Positions 9,658 through 18,750 of a stretch of 64,000 nucleotides of DNA are shown here, piece by piece (positions within the stretch are counted from its first letter, which is position 1; every line of letters starts with the position of its first letter). A program made the translations under genes and the position numbers. The notes under the pieces were generated by a model. The model saw nothing but the letters and a program-made list of their open reading frames with translations, was not told the origin of the DNA and ran no database searches. Where the stretch lies: contig NZ_CM001240.1 in NCBI RefSeq assembly GCF_000230835.1, positions 2,240,501 through 2,304,500 of the forward strand, read 5' to 3'. This DNA is from Clostridium sp. DL-VIII (lineage in GTDB: Bacteria; Bacillota; Clostridia; Clostridiales; Clostridiaceae).

Positions 9658-10044
9658 ATGAAAAAAATGATAATATTTGATCCAGCAATGTGTTGTTCAA
9701 CAGGTGTTTGTGGACCATCTGTAGATAAAGAATTATTGAGAGTTGCAACTGTCTTAAATACCTTAAAAAACAAAGGAATAGTAATTGAGAGATATAATTT
9801 AACTAATAATCCACAGATATTTGTAACTAATAAAGTAATAAATAAAATTTTAAATACTAAGGGAGTCGAAGCTTTACCTATAATTATGGTTGATGGAGTT
9901 GTAGTTAAAGAGGGCAAGTATCCGACTAATGAGGAATTCTGTAGTTTGCTTGGCATACCTTCAGATACTTTAAAGCTTACTATAAAGAAAGCTAGCATAA
10001 AGAAATCAACAAAAAGTTGTGGATGTAAGGATGGATGTTGCTAG
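9658..10044 (+). CDS. arsD: ArsD arsenic metallochaperone
   Basis: A 128-aa ArsD that hands As(III)/Sb(III) to the ArsA ATPase. With the start at 9658 the metalloid-binding Cys residues fall at C12, C13 and C18, exactly as numbered in the well-studied ArsD; this and the spacing from AAGGAG favour 9658 over the ATG at 9652. The C-terminus ends in CGCKDGCC, a second vicinal Cys cluster also known in some ArsD proteins. It lies 16 bases before arsA. Confidence 0.93.
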   Translation: MKKMIIFDPAMCCSTGVCGPSVDKELLRVATVLNTLKNKGIVIERYNLTNNPQIFVTNKVINKILNTKGVEALPIIMVDGVVVKEGKYPTNEEFCSLLGIPSDTLKLTIKKASIKKSTKSCGCKDGCC

Positions 10045-10060
10045 AAAGAGGAGGAAAATT

Positions 10061-11809
10061 ATGTTTAAAGCATTTGATATAAAAGAGGTAAACTTAACTA
10101 AATATTTATTTTTTACAGGAAAAGGTGGGGTTGGTAAAACTTCAACAGCTTGCGCTGTAGCTTTAAATTTAGCAGATCAAGGAAAAAATATTATGCTTGT
10201 AAGTACTGATCCTGCTTCTAACCTTCAAGATGTATTTAATACGGAATTAAATAACAAAGGTGTTCAAATAAAAGAAGTTCCAAACTTAACAGTAGCAAAT
10301 TTTGAACCAGAAGTTGCTGCAGCTGAATATAGGGAAAGTGTAATATCTCCATATAGAGGTAAATTACCGCAATCAGTTATAGATAACATGGAAGAGCAAT
10401 TATCAGGTTCGTGTACTGTAGAGATTGCAGCTTTTAATGAATTTTCTGGGATGATAACTGATGAAAAAGCTTTTAATGAATATGATCATATCATTTTTGA
10501 CACAGCACCAACAGGTCACACTTTGAGAATGTTACAATTACCTTCAGCTTGGAGTAATTTTATAAGTGAAAGTACTCATGGAGCATCATGTTTAGGCCAG
10601 CTTGCGGGACTTGAAGAAAAGAAAGAAGTATACAAAAAAGCAGTACAAACTTTAGCTGATAAAGATAAAACAATTCTTGTGCTCGTATCTCGTCCTGAAA
10701 ATTCTCCATTAAAAGAAGCTGAAAGAGCTTCCAGTGAACTTCAAGAAATAGGAGTGAATAACCAAATATTAATTATTAATGGTGTACTTCAAAATCATGA
10801 TGATGAACTTTCAACAGCTATTTACGAAAAACAACAAAAGGCTCTTCAAAATATGCCAGCTAAATTTAAAAATATAGAAACTTTTGAAATTCCTTTAAGA
10901 CCTTATAATATAACTGGACTCGATAATGTAAGAGCTCTACTAAAAGAAGATCATATTAAAATTAGTGAAGATACGATAAATACTATTGATATGCTAAAAC
11001 TTAAAAATGTCATAGAAGATCTTTATAATAGCAACAAAAAGGTTATATTTACAATGGGTAAAGGGGGAGTTGGTAAAACAACTATTGCTTCAGCTATAGC
11101 ATTAGGCTTAGCTAAAAGAGGTAAGAAAGTTCACTTAACAACTACTGATCCAGCAGCTCATTTAAAATTTGTAATAGATGAAAGTTATGGAATTTCTTTA
11201 AGCAATATTGATGAAAAAGAAGAACTTGAAAAGTACAGACAAGAAGTATTAGCTAAGGCAAGAGAAAACAATATGAGTGATGAAGATATTGAGTATATCG
11301 AAGAAGATTTAAGATCTCCTTGTACTCAGGAAATAGCAGTATTTAGAGCATTTGCAGATATTGTTGAAAGATCAGAAAATGAAATTGTAGTAATAGATAC
11401 AGCACCAACAGGTCATACTCTATTGCTTTTAGATTCAACAGAAAGCTATAATAGAGAAATTTCTAGATCAGAGGGTGATATACCAGAATCAGTTATAAAG
11501 TTATTACCTAAATTAAGAAATGAAAAAGAAACTGAAGTTATAATAGTAACTTTAGCTGAGACTACTCCGGTATATGAAGCTATGAGATTACAAAAGGATT
11601 TAGATAGAGCGAAAATTTATAGCAAATGGTGGGTAATAAACTCAAGTCTTTATGCGACTAATACGACTAATGAAATTTTAAAGGCAAAAGCAAACAATGA
11701 AATTCAATGGATAAATAAAGTTGATGAAATTTCAAATGGAAACTTTGCTGTTATTGAATGGAAAGCAGAAGATATAAAAGAAAATAATTTAATTAATTTA
11801 ATTAAATAA
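10061..11809 (+). CDS. arsA: ArsA arsenical pump-driving ATPase
   Basis: The 582-aa protein has two homologous halves, each with a P-loop (GKGGVGKTS at 20-28 and GKGGVGKTT at 333-341) and a DTAPTGHTL signature. C118, C177 and C421 sit where the three metalloid-binding Cys of E. coli ArsA (113, 172, 422) are found. The start at 10061 has GAGGAGG in front; an upstream in-frame ATG overlaps the end of arsD and is unlikely. ArsA takes arsenite from ArsD and couples ATP hydrolysis to the efflux protein, here an Acr3 rather than ArsB. Confidence 0.95.
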   Translation: MFKAFDIKEVNLTKYLFFTGKGGVGKTSTACAVALNLADQGKNIMLVSTDPASNLQDVFNTELNNKGVQIKEVPNLTVANFEPEVAAAEYRESVISPYRGKLPQSVIDNMEEQLSGSCTVEIAAFNEFSGMITDEKAFNEYDHIIFDTAPTGHTLRMLQLPSAWSNFISESTHGASCLGQLAGLEEKKEVYKKAVQTLADKDKTILVLVSRPENSPLKEAERASSELQEIGVNNQILIINGVLQNHDDELSTAIYEKQQKALQNMPAKFKNIETFEIPLRPYNITGLDNVRALLKEDHIKISEDTINTIDMLKLKNVIEDLYNSNKKVIFTMGKGGVGKTTIASAIALGLAKRGKKVHLTTTDPAAHLKFVIDESYGISLSNIDEKEELEKYRQEVLAKARENNMSDEDIEYIEEDLRSPCTQEIAVFRAFADIVERSENEIVVIDTAPTGHTLLLLDSTESYNREISRSEGDIPESVIKLLPKLRNEKETEVIIVTLAETTPVYEAMRLQKDLDRAKIYSKWWVINSSLYATNTTNEILKAKANNEIQWINKVDEISNGNFAVIEWKAEDIKENNLINLIK

Positions 11810-11834
11810 ACTTTTCAAGGGAGAGATAAAAAAT

Positions 11835-12248
11835 ATGAAAACAAAAGTAGCATTTATATGTGTACACAATTCGTGTAGATCACAAATGGCAGAAGCACTA
11901 GGAAAACTTTATGGAAGTTCAGTATTTGAAAGTTATTCAGCGGGAACAGAAACAAAACCTCAAATAAATCAAGATGCAGTCAGAATTATAAAGGATTTAT
12001 ATAATATTGATATGAATGAAACACAAAAATCTAAACTTTTAAGTGACATTCCGGAGGTAGATATTGTAGTAACAATGGGGTGTAATGTTCAGTGCCCATT
12101 TTTACCATCTAAGCATAGAGAAGACTGGGGGCTAGATGATCCAACTGGTAAAAGTGATGAAGAATTTATACTAACAGCTAAAAAGATAGAGGAAAAAATA
12201 AAAGATTTAGCAAAGAGAATTAAAGATAATGAAATTAATTTAGATTAA
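11835..12248 (+). CDS. arsC: Arsenate reductase, low-molecular-weight phosphatase fold
   Basis: A 137-aa cytoplasmic enzyme reducing arsenate to arsenite. The P-loop C9-VHNSC-R15-S is the nucleophilic CX5R motif of this class. C83 and C87 (CNVQC) supply the redox Cys pair; their spacing is closer than the C82/C89 pair of S. aureus ArsC but common in anaerobe homologs as I recall. Electrons would come from thioredoxin. The enzyme feeds arsenite to ArsD/ArsA/Acr3 in the same operon. GGGAGAG precedes the ATG. Confidence 0.92.
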   Translation: MKTKVAFICVHNSCRSQMAEALGKLYGSSVFESYSAGTETKPQINQDAVRIIKDLYNIDMNETQKSKLLSDIPEVDIVVTMGCNVQCPFLPSKHREDWGLDDPTGKSDEEFILTAKKIEEKIKDLAKRIKDNEINLD

Positions 12249-12274
12249 TAAAGTAAATTAGGGGGGATTTAAAA

Positions 12275-13336
12275 TTGAGTAATAAATCATCGAGACTGTC
12301 ATTTTTAGACAGATACTTAACACTGTGGATATTTGCAGCAATGGCACTAGGAATAATACTTGGATGGGGAGTGCCATCATTATCAGAGGGACTCGCAAGT
12401 TTATCTGTTGGAACAACATCAATACCTATAGCTATAGGACTTATTGTTATGATGTATCCACCACTTGCAAAAGTAAATTACAAGGAACTTGGAAAAGTAT
12501 TTAAAAATCCAAAAGTTCTTGGATTGTCATTAGTGCAAAATTGGTTTATTGGGCCAGTTTTAATGTTTATTCTAGCATTTGTATTTTTGAAATCTGATTC
12601 AGAATTAATGACTGGACTTATTCTTATTGGTCTTGCTAGATGTATAGCTATGGTAATTCTTTGGAACAGCTTAGCAGATGGAGATAGTGAATATGCAGCA
12701 GCATTAGTAGCATTTAATTCTATATTTCAAGTAGTATTTTATTCGGTATTTGCTTATTTCTTTATTACTGTGTTACCACCTGTGTTTGGACTTACAGGAT
12801 ATGAAGTTCATATTTCTATGGGACAAGTAGCAACATCTGTTGCAATTTATCTAGGTATACCATTCTTGCTTGGAATGCTTACTAGACTAATATTAGAACC
12901 TATGAAGGGAACAGAATGGTACGTGAAAAAATTTGTTCCTAAGATTAGTCCATTAGCTTTAATAGCTTTATTATTTACAATAGTAGTAATGTTCATGTTT
13001 AAGGGCAAATATATTGTAGAGTTACCTATGGATGTTATTAAAGTAGCAATACCGCTTGTAATATATTTTATAGTAATGTTTTCTATATCATTCTATATAA
13101 GTTACAAATTAGGTATAAATTATCACCAAACTACTACTTTATCATTTACAGCTGCAAGTAATAACTTTGAACTCGCAATAGCTGTTGCAGTAGCAGTATT
13201 CGGAATTCAATCAAGGGTAGCATTTGCTGCAGTAATAGGACCGCTAATTGAAGTGCCAGTAATGATTGGACTTGTAAATGTAGCATTACACTGGGGAAGA
13301 AAGTATTTTTCGTATTCTAAAGAAGAAAATGCATAA
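12275..13336 (+). CDS. acr3: Acr3 arsenite efflux permease
   Basis: A 353-aa protein with ten predicted membrane helices. The conserved Cys of Acr3 is C123 ([13 protein letters not shown]), and the later helix with [12 protein letters not shown] is also family-typical. The start is TTG at 12275, supported by GGGGGGA eight bases upstream; no ATG alternative keeps the N-terminal [10 protein letters not shown] segment. It exports arsenite, either on its own or energised by ArsA. It closes the operon. Confidence 0.94.
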   Translation: MSNKSSRLSFLDRYLTLWIFAAMALGIILGWGVPSLSEGLASLSVGTTSIPIAIGLIVMMYPPLAKVNYKELGKVFKNPKVLGLSLVQNWFIGPVLMFILAFVFLKSDSELMTGLILIGLARCIAMVILWNSLADGDSEYAAALVAFNSIFQVVFYSVFAYFFITVLPPVFGLTGYEVHISMGQVATSVAIYLGIPFLLGMLTRLILEPMKGTEWYVKKFVPKISPLALIALLFTIVVMFMFKGKYIVELPMDVIKVAIPLVIYFIVMFSISFYISYKLGINYHQTTTLSFTAASNNFELAIAVAVAVFGIQSRVAFAAVIGPLIEVPVMIGLVNVALHWGRKYFSYSKEENA

Positions 13337-13476
13337 AGTATAAAATTTTATATTTAATTTAGTTTTTAATTAAATTAACTTCATAAAGATATAAAAAGCC
13401 ATATTCAAAATATATAATCTTATTTTTAAATTAATTTAAACATATAGAAATTAATAATTTAAAAGGAGATTGAAAT

Positions 13477-13689
13477 ATGAAGTATTATTTTATGACTTAT
13501 AGTGCAGAAGTTACACTTAGTGGTAATAGAATTTATTGGAGCAAAGCTATAAATATTGATCCTATAGATTATTTTATAAAAGTAAAAGAAGAAGAGGAAA
13601 GAAAACCACCAATTAATCATTATAAAAATTTTGTATTAAACTTTTTTACTGAAATAACTGAAGAACAATATTTAAAATTGAATAGATAA
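13477..13689 (+). CDS. Small hypothetical protein, 70 aa
   Basis: An intact 70-codon frame with a good ribosome site (AAAAGGAG, 7-8 bases before the ATG). The protein is rich in aromatic residues (MKYYFMTYSAEV) and ends with a segment beginning FFTEITEEQ. No signal peptide or membrane helix is present. I do not recognise a family. It stands alone between acr3 and an aminotransferase relic. Confidence 0.55.
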   Translation: MKYYFMTYSAEVTLSGNRIYWSKAINIDPIDYFIKVKEEEERKPPINHYKNFVLNFFTEITEEQYLKLNR

Positions 13690-13734
13690 CTTGGATATGA
13701 ATTTAAAATATTTATAAGTACAATAATATTGATG

Positions 13735-13992
13735 AAAGCATCTATTCTGAAAAAGGATAGATGTTTTTATAAATTAACTAATATAAGAGGAAAGGGATTA
13801 CTTTTAGCCTTTGATATTCCAGAAGATAAGGGAAGTGAAATTGTCGAAGAATGCTTAAATGCAGGGCTCTTAATAAATTCACCAAGACCATCAATAATTC
13901 GCTTAATGCCTCCTTTAATAATAACTGAAAATGATACTGATAAGATGCTTAATATTCTTTGTAGCGTATTAGATAAAGTATTAGTGCAATAA
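13735..13992 (+). pseudogene. C-terminal fragment of a class-III (acetylornithine-type) aminotransferase
   Basis: About 85 codons encode NIRGKGLLLAFDI, then GLLIN, then IIRLMPPLIITENDTDKML, which is the end of ArgD-type aminotransferases. The intact homolog at 36108-37319 ends with a similar stretch (GQGLLIGVEF, IIRMIPPLIISEKD). The PLP lysine and the first 300 residues are absent. It has no convincing ribosome site and is a relic left by deletion or recombination. Confidence 0.75.
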
Positions 13993-14091
13993 GTATAATT
14001 TAAAAAATACAATTAAAGAATTTATTAACCAATAGAGATGTATTAAAAAATATGCTAAACAAGAAAAAATAAGATTTAAAAATATTTAAAC

Positions 14092-14139
14092 TAATAATAG
14101 ATAATCAAGTTAAAATTTTACTTTGATTATCTATTATTA
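14092..14139. terminator. Bidirectional terminator
   Basis: 17-bp perfect inverted repeat (TAATAATAGATAATCAA and its complement) with a 14-base loop, between the aminotransferase relic (plus) and the GNAT gene (minus). A/T-rich arms give U-runs in both directions. Confidence 0.75.
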
Positions 14140-14160
14140 ATTTTATTTATGAATTTATAA

Positions 14161-14661
14161 TTAATTGATTCCAACTGCTTTACTTCTACGTTCCATTAAA
14201 ACAGTATCATGCCAGATACCATTATCCATCTTAGCAACTTTTTCTCTTATTCCTATTTCTCTAAAACCGCATTTTTTATGCAGCTCTATGCTAGAAGTAT
14301 TTTCTCTAATTATTCCAGATTGTAAAGTCCAAAAATTATTTTCTTCTGAGAGATTAATTAAATTTGTTAGTAGAGCTTTACCTATTCCAAGTCCTCTGTA
14401 ATTTTTACCAATGTAAATACTAACTTCAGCTACACCAGAATAAACAGCTCTGCTTGAAGTAGCACTTAAAGCAGTAAAGCCAAGGACTTTTTCATCTGAT
14501 TTAGCAACTAATCTGCAAGATTTAATATGTCCGTTATTCCACTCATCATAAGTTGGGATAGAGTTTTGAAAGGTGGCTATACCTGTATTGATTCCTTGAA
14601 GATATATTTTTGAAACTTCTTCCCAATCAGATTCTTTCATTTCTTCAATTGTATAATTCAT
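14161..14661 (-). CDS. GNAT acetyltransferase, phosphinothricin/arsinothricin type (ArsN1-like)
   Basis: A 166-aa N-acetyltransferase of the PAT/bar branch: early YxxGINTGIATFQ, then VAEVSIYIG and the acetyl-CoA pyrophosphate loop YRGLGIGKALL, then HKKCGFREIG. This branch acetylates phosphinothricin, methionine sulfoximine or, for ArsN1, the arsenical antibiotic arsinothricin. The ATG at 14661 is set by GGAGAAAG; an upstream extension would overlap the methyltransferase. It is third in an operon with MarR and a Cys-rich methyltransferase that faces the ars operon, so an arsenical substrate is plausible but inferred. Confidence 0.8.
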   Translation of the reverse strand: MNYTIEEMKESDWEEVSKIYLQGINTGIATFQNSIPTYDEWNNGHIKSCRLVAKSDEKVLGFTALSATSSRAVYSGVAEVSIYIGKNYRGLGIGKALLTNLINLSEENNFWTLQSGIIRENTSSIELHKKCGFREIGIREKVAKMDNGIWHDTVLMERRSKAVGIN

Positions 14662-14686
14662 AATACTTTCTCCTTTATAAAAATAA

Positions 14687-15316
14687 TTAAATTTTTTCTC
14701 CATATGCGGCGAAAATGCTAATGCTAACTTTCTCACATCCACATTTTGAATCAGTACAACAGTTGCTTCCTACACAATTTACAGTTACATTCTTAAGCCC
14801 GGCATCTTCAAACCATTCTATAATATTATTTCTATCAAACCCCATCCAAACATCATATTGCTCAGTTTTCAAAAATTCGAAGTTATGCTTATCTAAGTCA
14901 GTAATTACAAGTTTTCCTCCAGATTTTAAGATTCTTTGCATTTCTTTTATTACTAAACTTGGATTTTCAACATGATGTAAAAACATGTTTGCAAACACAT
15001 AATCTACTGAGTTATCTTCAATAGGTAATTTTTCACCGACTCCTTGAATGCATTTAAGATCTTTGTAATTTGAAAACTTGTTTTTTAATAAATTAAGCAT
15101 TTCTTCTGATTGGTCAACAGCAATAACTTTAACATTTTTATTGATTAAACCTTCTGTTATAAATCCAGTACCAGCTCCTATATCTGCAGCTACTTTTCTT
15201 TCTTGAACGTCAGCAGTTTTATAGGCTACCAATCTTACTTCATCCGAAAAAAAGTCATTTCTCATATTGTCCCAATTAGATGATACTTCATCAAAATATT
15301 CTTTACTTTCTTTCAT
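14687..15316 (-). CDS. Class I SAM methyltransferase with Cys-rich C-terminus
   Basis: A 209-aa methyltransferase with the SAM-binding AADIGAGTGF (about 42-51), acidic loop AVDQSEEML and a motif IV-like VDYVFANMFLHHV. The C-terminal 30 residues contain C-x4-CC-x4-C-x-C (NCVGSNCCTDSKCGCEK), unusual for a general methyltransferase and suggestive of metal or metalloid binding. It is shorter than ArsM (usually over 240 aa) and lacks the standard ArsM Cys layout, so it is not called ArsM. It lies between marR-like and GNAT genes in one operon, 25 bases from the GNAT start. Confidence 0.8.
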   Translation of the reverse strand: MKESKEYFDEVSSNWDNMRNDFFSDEVRLVAYKTADVQERKVAADIGAGTGFITEGLINKNVKVIAVDQSEEMLNLLKNKFSNYKDLKCIQGVGEKLPIEDNSVDYVFANMFLHHVENPSLVIKEMQRILKSGGKLVITDLDKHNFEFLKTEQYDVWMGFDRNNIIEWFEDAGLKNVTVNCVGSNCCTDSKCGCEKVSISIFAAYGEKI

Positions 15317-15396
15317 TATTAACCCTCCAATATTTTTATTAGGAAAGAGTTCTTTAAGTAAAAATAAAAATGCGTAAACTGAACGTCTTTTCCGGT

Positions 15397-15888
15397 TTAT
15401 TTATTTTCACTATTGTTTAAACCCTTATTGCAGCAGTTAGATATGTTTTCATTTTTTGTTAGTGCTTCAATAATAATGTTTAATCCATTAAAAACAGTTA
15501 ACTGGTCTTCAAAAGAAATTTGATTAAAAATATTATTAAATTTATCATCCATTTTGTTTTCAATATCTCTAAAAAGTACTAATCCTTTTTCTGTTAATTC
15601 AATATCTACACTTCGTCTATCCGTTTCTGATGGAGTTCTAAATACAAATTCTTTTTTTACAAGGCTGTCTACAGTTCTACTCATAGTACTAATGTCTAGG
15701 TCAATTAAATTGGCTAAAGCTTTTAGTGAAATATTTTCGGCACGTCCTATCTCAACTAATGCATGACATTGAGCTAAAGTAACTTCTAAACAGCAGCTAT
15801 CTTGTTTGTTTAATAATCCCAGTTTTCGCTCTAGTATTCTTATTAATTCTCTAAAATCTTTACTATCTGCAGCATTCAAAAATATCAC
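15397..15888 (-). CDS. MarR-family regulator with terminal Cys pairs
   Basis: A 163-aa MarR-type winged-helix protein (ISLKALANLIDLDISTMSR recognition region, then wing SETDRRSVDIELTEKG). It carries vicinal Cys at both ends (DSCC near 32 and NCC near the C-terminus), which would suit sensing of thiol-reactive agents or As(III). It leads the minus-strand operon with the methyltransferase and the GNAT. The start has AAGGAGTG in front. The 300 bases upstream (15889-16188) carry no gene; a short CAATA / TATTG dyad at 15919-15934 could be its operator. Confidence 0.82.
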   Translation of the reverse strand: MIFLNAADSKDFRELIRILERKLGLLNKQDSCCLEVTLAQCHALVEIGRAENISLKALANLIDLDISTMSRTVDSLVKKEFVFRTPSETDRRSVDIELTEKGLVLFRDIENKMDDKFNNIFNQISFEDQLTVFNGLNIIIEALTKNENISNCCNKGLNNSENK

Positions 15889-16188
15889 TCCTTAGGAAAA
15901 TAATAGCATAATTAATTGCAATATACAACTATTGTACTTAGAAAGTAATTTTTAAATTATATTAGATGAGTTATAAAATAGTAGTAATATGATTAAGTCT
16001 ACTCAAGAAATCCAATCACTAAGAATAATATAAAGAAATATTTAATCATAAAGAAAATTAACCAATAGTTAATTTTCATGAACAAAAAATGAAAATACTT
16101 CAATTGTTAAAATTATGTAGCTTTGATATGATTTAATTAACGAAGGCCGAAGTTAATTAATGTATAGATAAGTGAAGGTGTTTATTTT

Positions 16189-16260
16189 ATGAGAATAGGT
16201 GAAGTTATTAGAAAATGTAGAAAAAAAGAAAATCTTACTCAAGAGCAAGTTGCTAATTAT
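16189..16260 (+). pseudogene. XRE-family regulator N-terminus, cut off
   Basis: From the ATG at 16189 the frame reads MRIGEVIRKCRKKENLTQ, then EQVANY: the first two helices of a Cro/CI-type HTH. At about 16260 the match stops abruptly, exactly where the reverse-strand Tn3 transposase relic ends, and the frame closes nine codons later. The remaining helices are not found on the other side of the relic. It was probably broken by an insertion. Confidence 0.65.
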
Positions 16261-17414
16261 TTTATTTCAAAAAGAATTTTCCTATGATTTTTAAAACTAT
16301 TCCATAATAATGGGAAATAATTTTTATTATTATAAGCTGATATTTCTTCACAATCGTTGACTAAAGTTTCATATCCACCTTTACTTGTAAGAATTTTTCT
16401 ATAATTTTCAGTAATTTCAATATCAGTGCTTTCTGGCGATAGTATTAGTAATTCACGAAAGGCTTCAATAATATTTTCTGTTTTTGATCTTTGTTTTTCA
16501 ATTATATTTTGTAATTTTTCTTTACCTCTATTATGTATTGTACCAGTTCTTTTAATAAACATAGTTATGAGATTGTCACATGTTTTAATAGTAGATATAT
16601 AGATAAGGTAAAGTATAATGGTATATCTTTTATTTTCGGAAAAATCTTTCATTTCAGAAGCATCTAATGCATTTCCTTGAGCTGCAAAAAACTTAATTTT
16701 TGAAGGATGAATATTTTTTAAAATCTCTTTCCCATGGTTAATATTTTTAAGATAAAGATAGTTTTTTTTCAATTTCTTTCATATGTTTTAATGTTGGACT
16801 TTTAGGAAGCTCCTTTATATAATTAAATCCTGAAATTCCTTTTTCATTAGTTTCTAACATTAAATCTAATGCTTTCTTAGTGATTTCATTTAAATTACTC
16901 GAAACATACTCAAATATATCTTTATTAATTGTAGCTCTTTTACTGTTAATTAATCTTTCAAGTGTACTAAATGCGGGCAATTCACAATTGTTTTTGATTA
17001 AAATTTCAATTATTGCATTAAAAACGTCCGCAGGATGTTCCATGATAGGATCGAACTCCATAACTGTTTTTAATACCAAATTAGTTATAAATTCCTTATC
17101 ATCTATTACATTTAAGTATATTTTTATGATTAATTTATATTTTTGAATAGTTTTTTCTGATACATTTATCTCAATATTATCACATATATTAATGCTTTCT
17201 TTTATATGTTCAATTATTCTATTATGGATACTCTTATAACTTGGAAAATAGTTAAGTAGTTTAAATGTTTTTAACATTATAATAAAAACAACTATGTTAG
17301 GTAAGCCTTTTGCGTATTTATATGCAATTGAAATGGAGTATACAATTTTATTAGTTCATTTTTACTTGTCATTTTACTAAATCTTGGATATATAGTGCGT
17401 TCAATTAAAGCCAT
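16257..17414 (-). pseudogene. Tn3-family transposase, N-terminal part, frameshifted and truncated
   Basis: Read from 17414 (ATG, preceded by AGGAAGGA), the protein begins MALIERTIYPRFSKMTSKNE, the DUF4158 start of Tn3 transposases. The frame shifts near 17320, continues as YAKGLPNIVVFIIMLKTFKL, and runs to LPKSPTLKHMKEIEKKL. It shifts again near 16750-16770 and continues to 16257. Expected Tn3 features are visible (PAFSTLERL, then KFFAAQGNALDASEM). Intact transposases are near 1000 aa; the C-terminal DDE domain is missing. No 38-bp terminal repeats were found by eye. Confidence 0.8.
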
Positions 17415-17483
17415 TAGCATCCTTCCTGATTTTCAATATTTTTGTACAAAAAATTAAATATATTCAATGTTTGTTTATGATAT

Positions 17484-17519
17484 AAAAAACTATAAAGTGT
17501 TGATACCTTATAGTTTTTT
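17484..17519. terminator. Terminator downstream of the minus-strand hydrolase gene
   Basis: 12-bp perfect inverted repeat AAAAAACTATAA / TTATAGTTTTTT with a 12-base loop, 22 bases past the hydrolase stop codon. U-run in either direction. Confidence 0.8.
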
Positions 17520-17540
17520 AGTTAAAATAAGCACGCTTTA

Positions 17541-18749
17541 TTATAAGCCAACATTTATGTGATTATTTATAGTATCTTCAATCCAATTAAAAATGCGTTC
17601 ACCTGCAATTAATTTAGCTCCAACCTGACAATGTTCTTCAGCACATTCATCTTTGGTAAATAGCATAAAATCTTTTTTACATTCAAGTTCATCATAAAGT
17701 ACTTTAGCCTGTCCAGGAAAAAAGTTTTCATTCTCAGTATCAATAACAAGTGTAGGGCATGTAATTTTTTCTGCTATTCCTTTAAGATAATATTCTTCAG
17801 TTTTTAAAATGAATTCAGCAGGAGTTTTTGCATCGGATACGTACATTCCATGTGAAATTGCCCATCTCATTTCTGAGTTCTTTTTAATTTCTTCATAGTT
17901 AATAGCATTAACTTCGTCCTGATTATTACGTACGTATGCAAAAAAGTCTTCTCTTGAAAAATTAGAAGGTTTTCTGAATCCCATAAAATCATATACTCCG
18001 CCATTAGCAATACAAGCAGCAATACGTTTATCAAAAGCTGCGGCTCTTGGCGCTAGATATCCTCCAAAACTTTCTCCCATCAACACTATTGCATTTGGAT
18101 CTATTTCTTTTCTTGAAAGAAGATAATCTAAAACAGGAGATATAACCTTTTCATAGTCATATCTAAAAAATAAATGCTGTTTACGAACCACTTCACCCTG
18201 TCCAGGACCTTCAAAAGTAAAAAAGTTCATCCCATGCTCAAGCGCAGACATCGCTAGTCCATAAAATTCTTCTTTAGTACCATCAAACCCATTAACTAGA
18301 ACTAAAGTTGGTCTTGGTTTATTATCAATATGGTAAAAATGTCCTGGAAGAGTTGTATGTTCATATGGTATTTCAATAGCTTCAATGGCAGGAGTATTTA
18401 ATTTCATTACATATGAAAAACAGTATATACTTTTATTATATAGATCATTTATCCTTGGATCATTTGGATTCTCATGTAAATAAAATTCAGCAGTTCTATA
18501 ATAATTTGATGCTCTAAGATATGCCTGTCTTGCACTAATTAAATGTCCATTTGAATAACATACATTAGCAAAATTTTCAATCCTTTTTGCAAGTTCTGTC
18601 CACTCTTTGCACCAGCTTTCAAAATCCCCTTCTTTTATTTTTTGAGCAGTTGAAATAACTTCACCTATGTCAGAGGTGCATGAAGTAGCACCTCCAAGAA
18701 GTCTCAAAATCTGAAATGAAAATTGATTGTCTTTAAAAATTGCCTTCAT
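17541..18749 (-). CDS. Alpha/beta hydrolase, FrsA-like (two-domain, dienelactone-hydrolase type)
   Basis: A 402-aa cytoplasmic hydrolase. The N-terminal 120 residues are helical (cap and TPR-like), followed by a hydrolase domain with the strand-turn VLVNGFDGTKEEFYG, a GPGQGE oxyanion segment and the nucleophile elbow GESFGG. A late catalytic His is in EEHCQVGAK. The layout is that of the FrsA/DUF1100 family of C-C or ester hydrolases. The ATG at 18749 follows GGAGAAAAT and sits one base past the tetR stop codon, so the two are translationally coupled. The TetR gene is probably its regulator. Substrate unknown. Confidence 0.8.
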   Translation of the reverse strand: MKAIFKDNQFSFQILRLLGGATSCTSDIGEVISTAQKIKEGDFESWCKEWTELAKRIENFANVCYSNGHLISARQAYLRASNYYRTAEFYLHENPNDPRINDLYNKSIYCFSYVMKLNTPAIEAIEIPYEHTTLPGHFYHIDNKPRPTLVLVNGFDGTKEEFYGLAMSALEHGMNFFTFEGPGQGEVVRKQHLFFRYDYEKVISPVLDYLLSRKEIDPNAIVLMGESFGGYLAPRAAAFDKRIAACIANGGVYDFMGFRKPSNFSREDFFAYVRNNQDEVNAINYEEIKKNSEMRWAISHGMYVSDAKTPAEFILKTEEYYLKGIAEKITCPTLVIDTENENFFPGQAKVLYDELECKKDFMLFTKDECAEEHCQVGAKLIAGERIFNWIEDTINNHINVGL

Positions 18750-18750
18750 A

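Noticed and set aside
10019..10060. Upstream in-frame start for arsA
   Set aside because: It overlaps arsD; the Met at 10061 has GAGGAGG at the right distance and gives Cys numbering equal to known ArsA.
14687..15316. Calling the methyltransferase ArsM
   Set aside because: Too short, and the conserved ArsM Cys layout is not present; only context and the Cys-rich tail suggest metalloid use.
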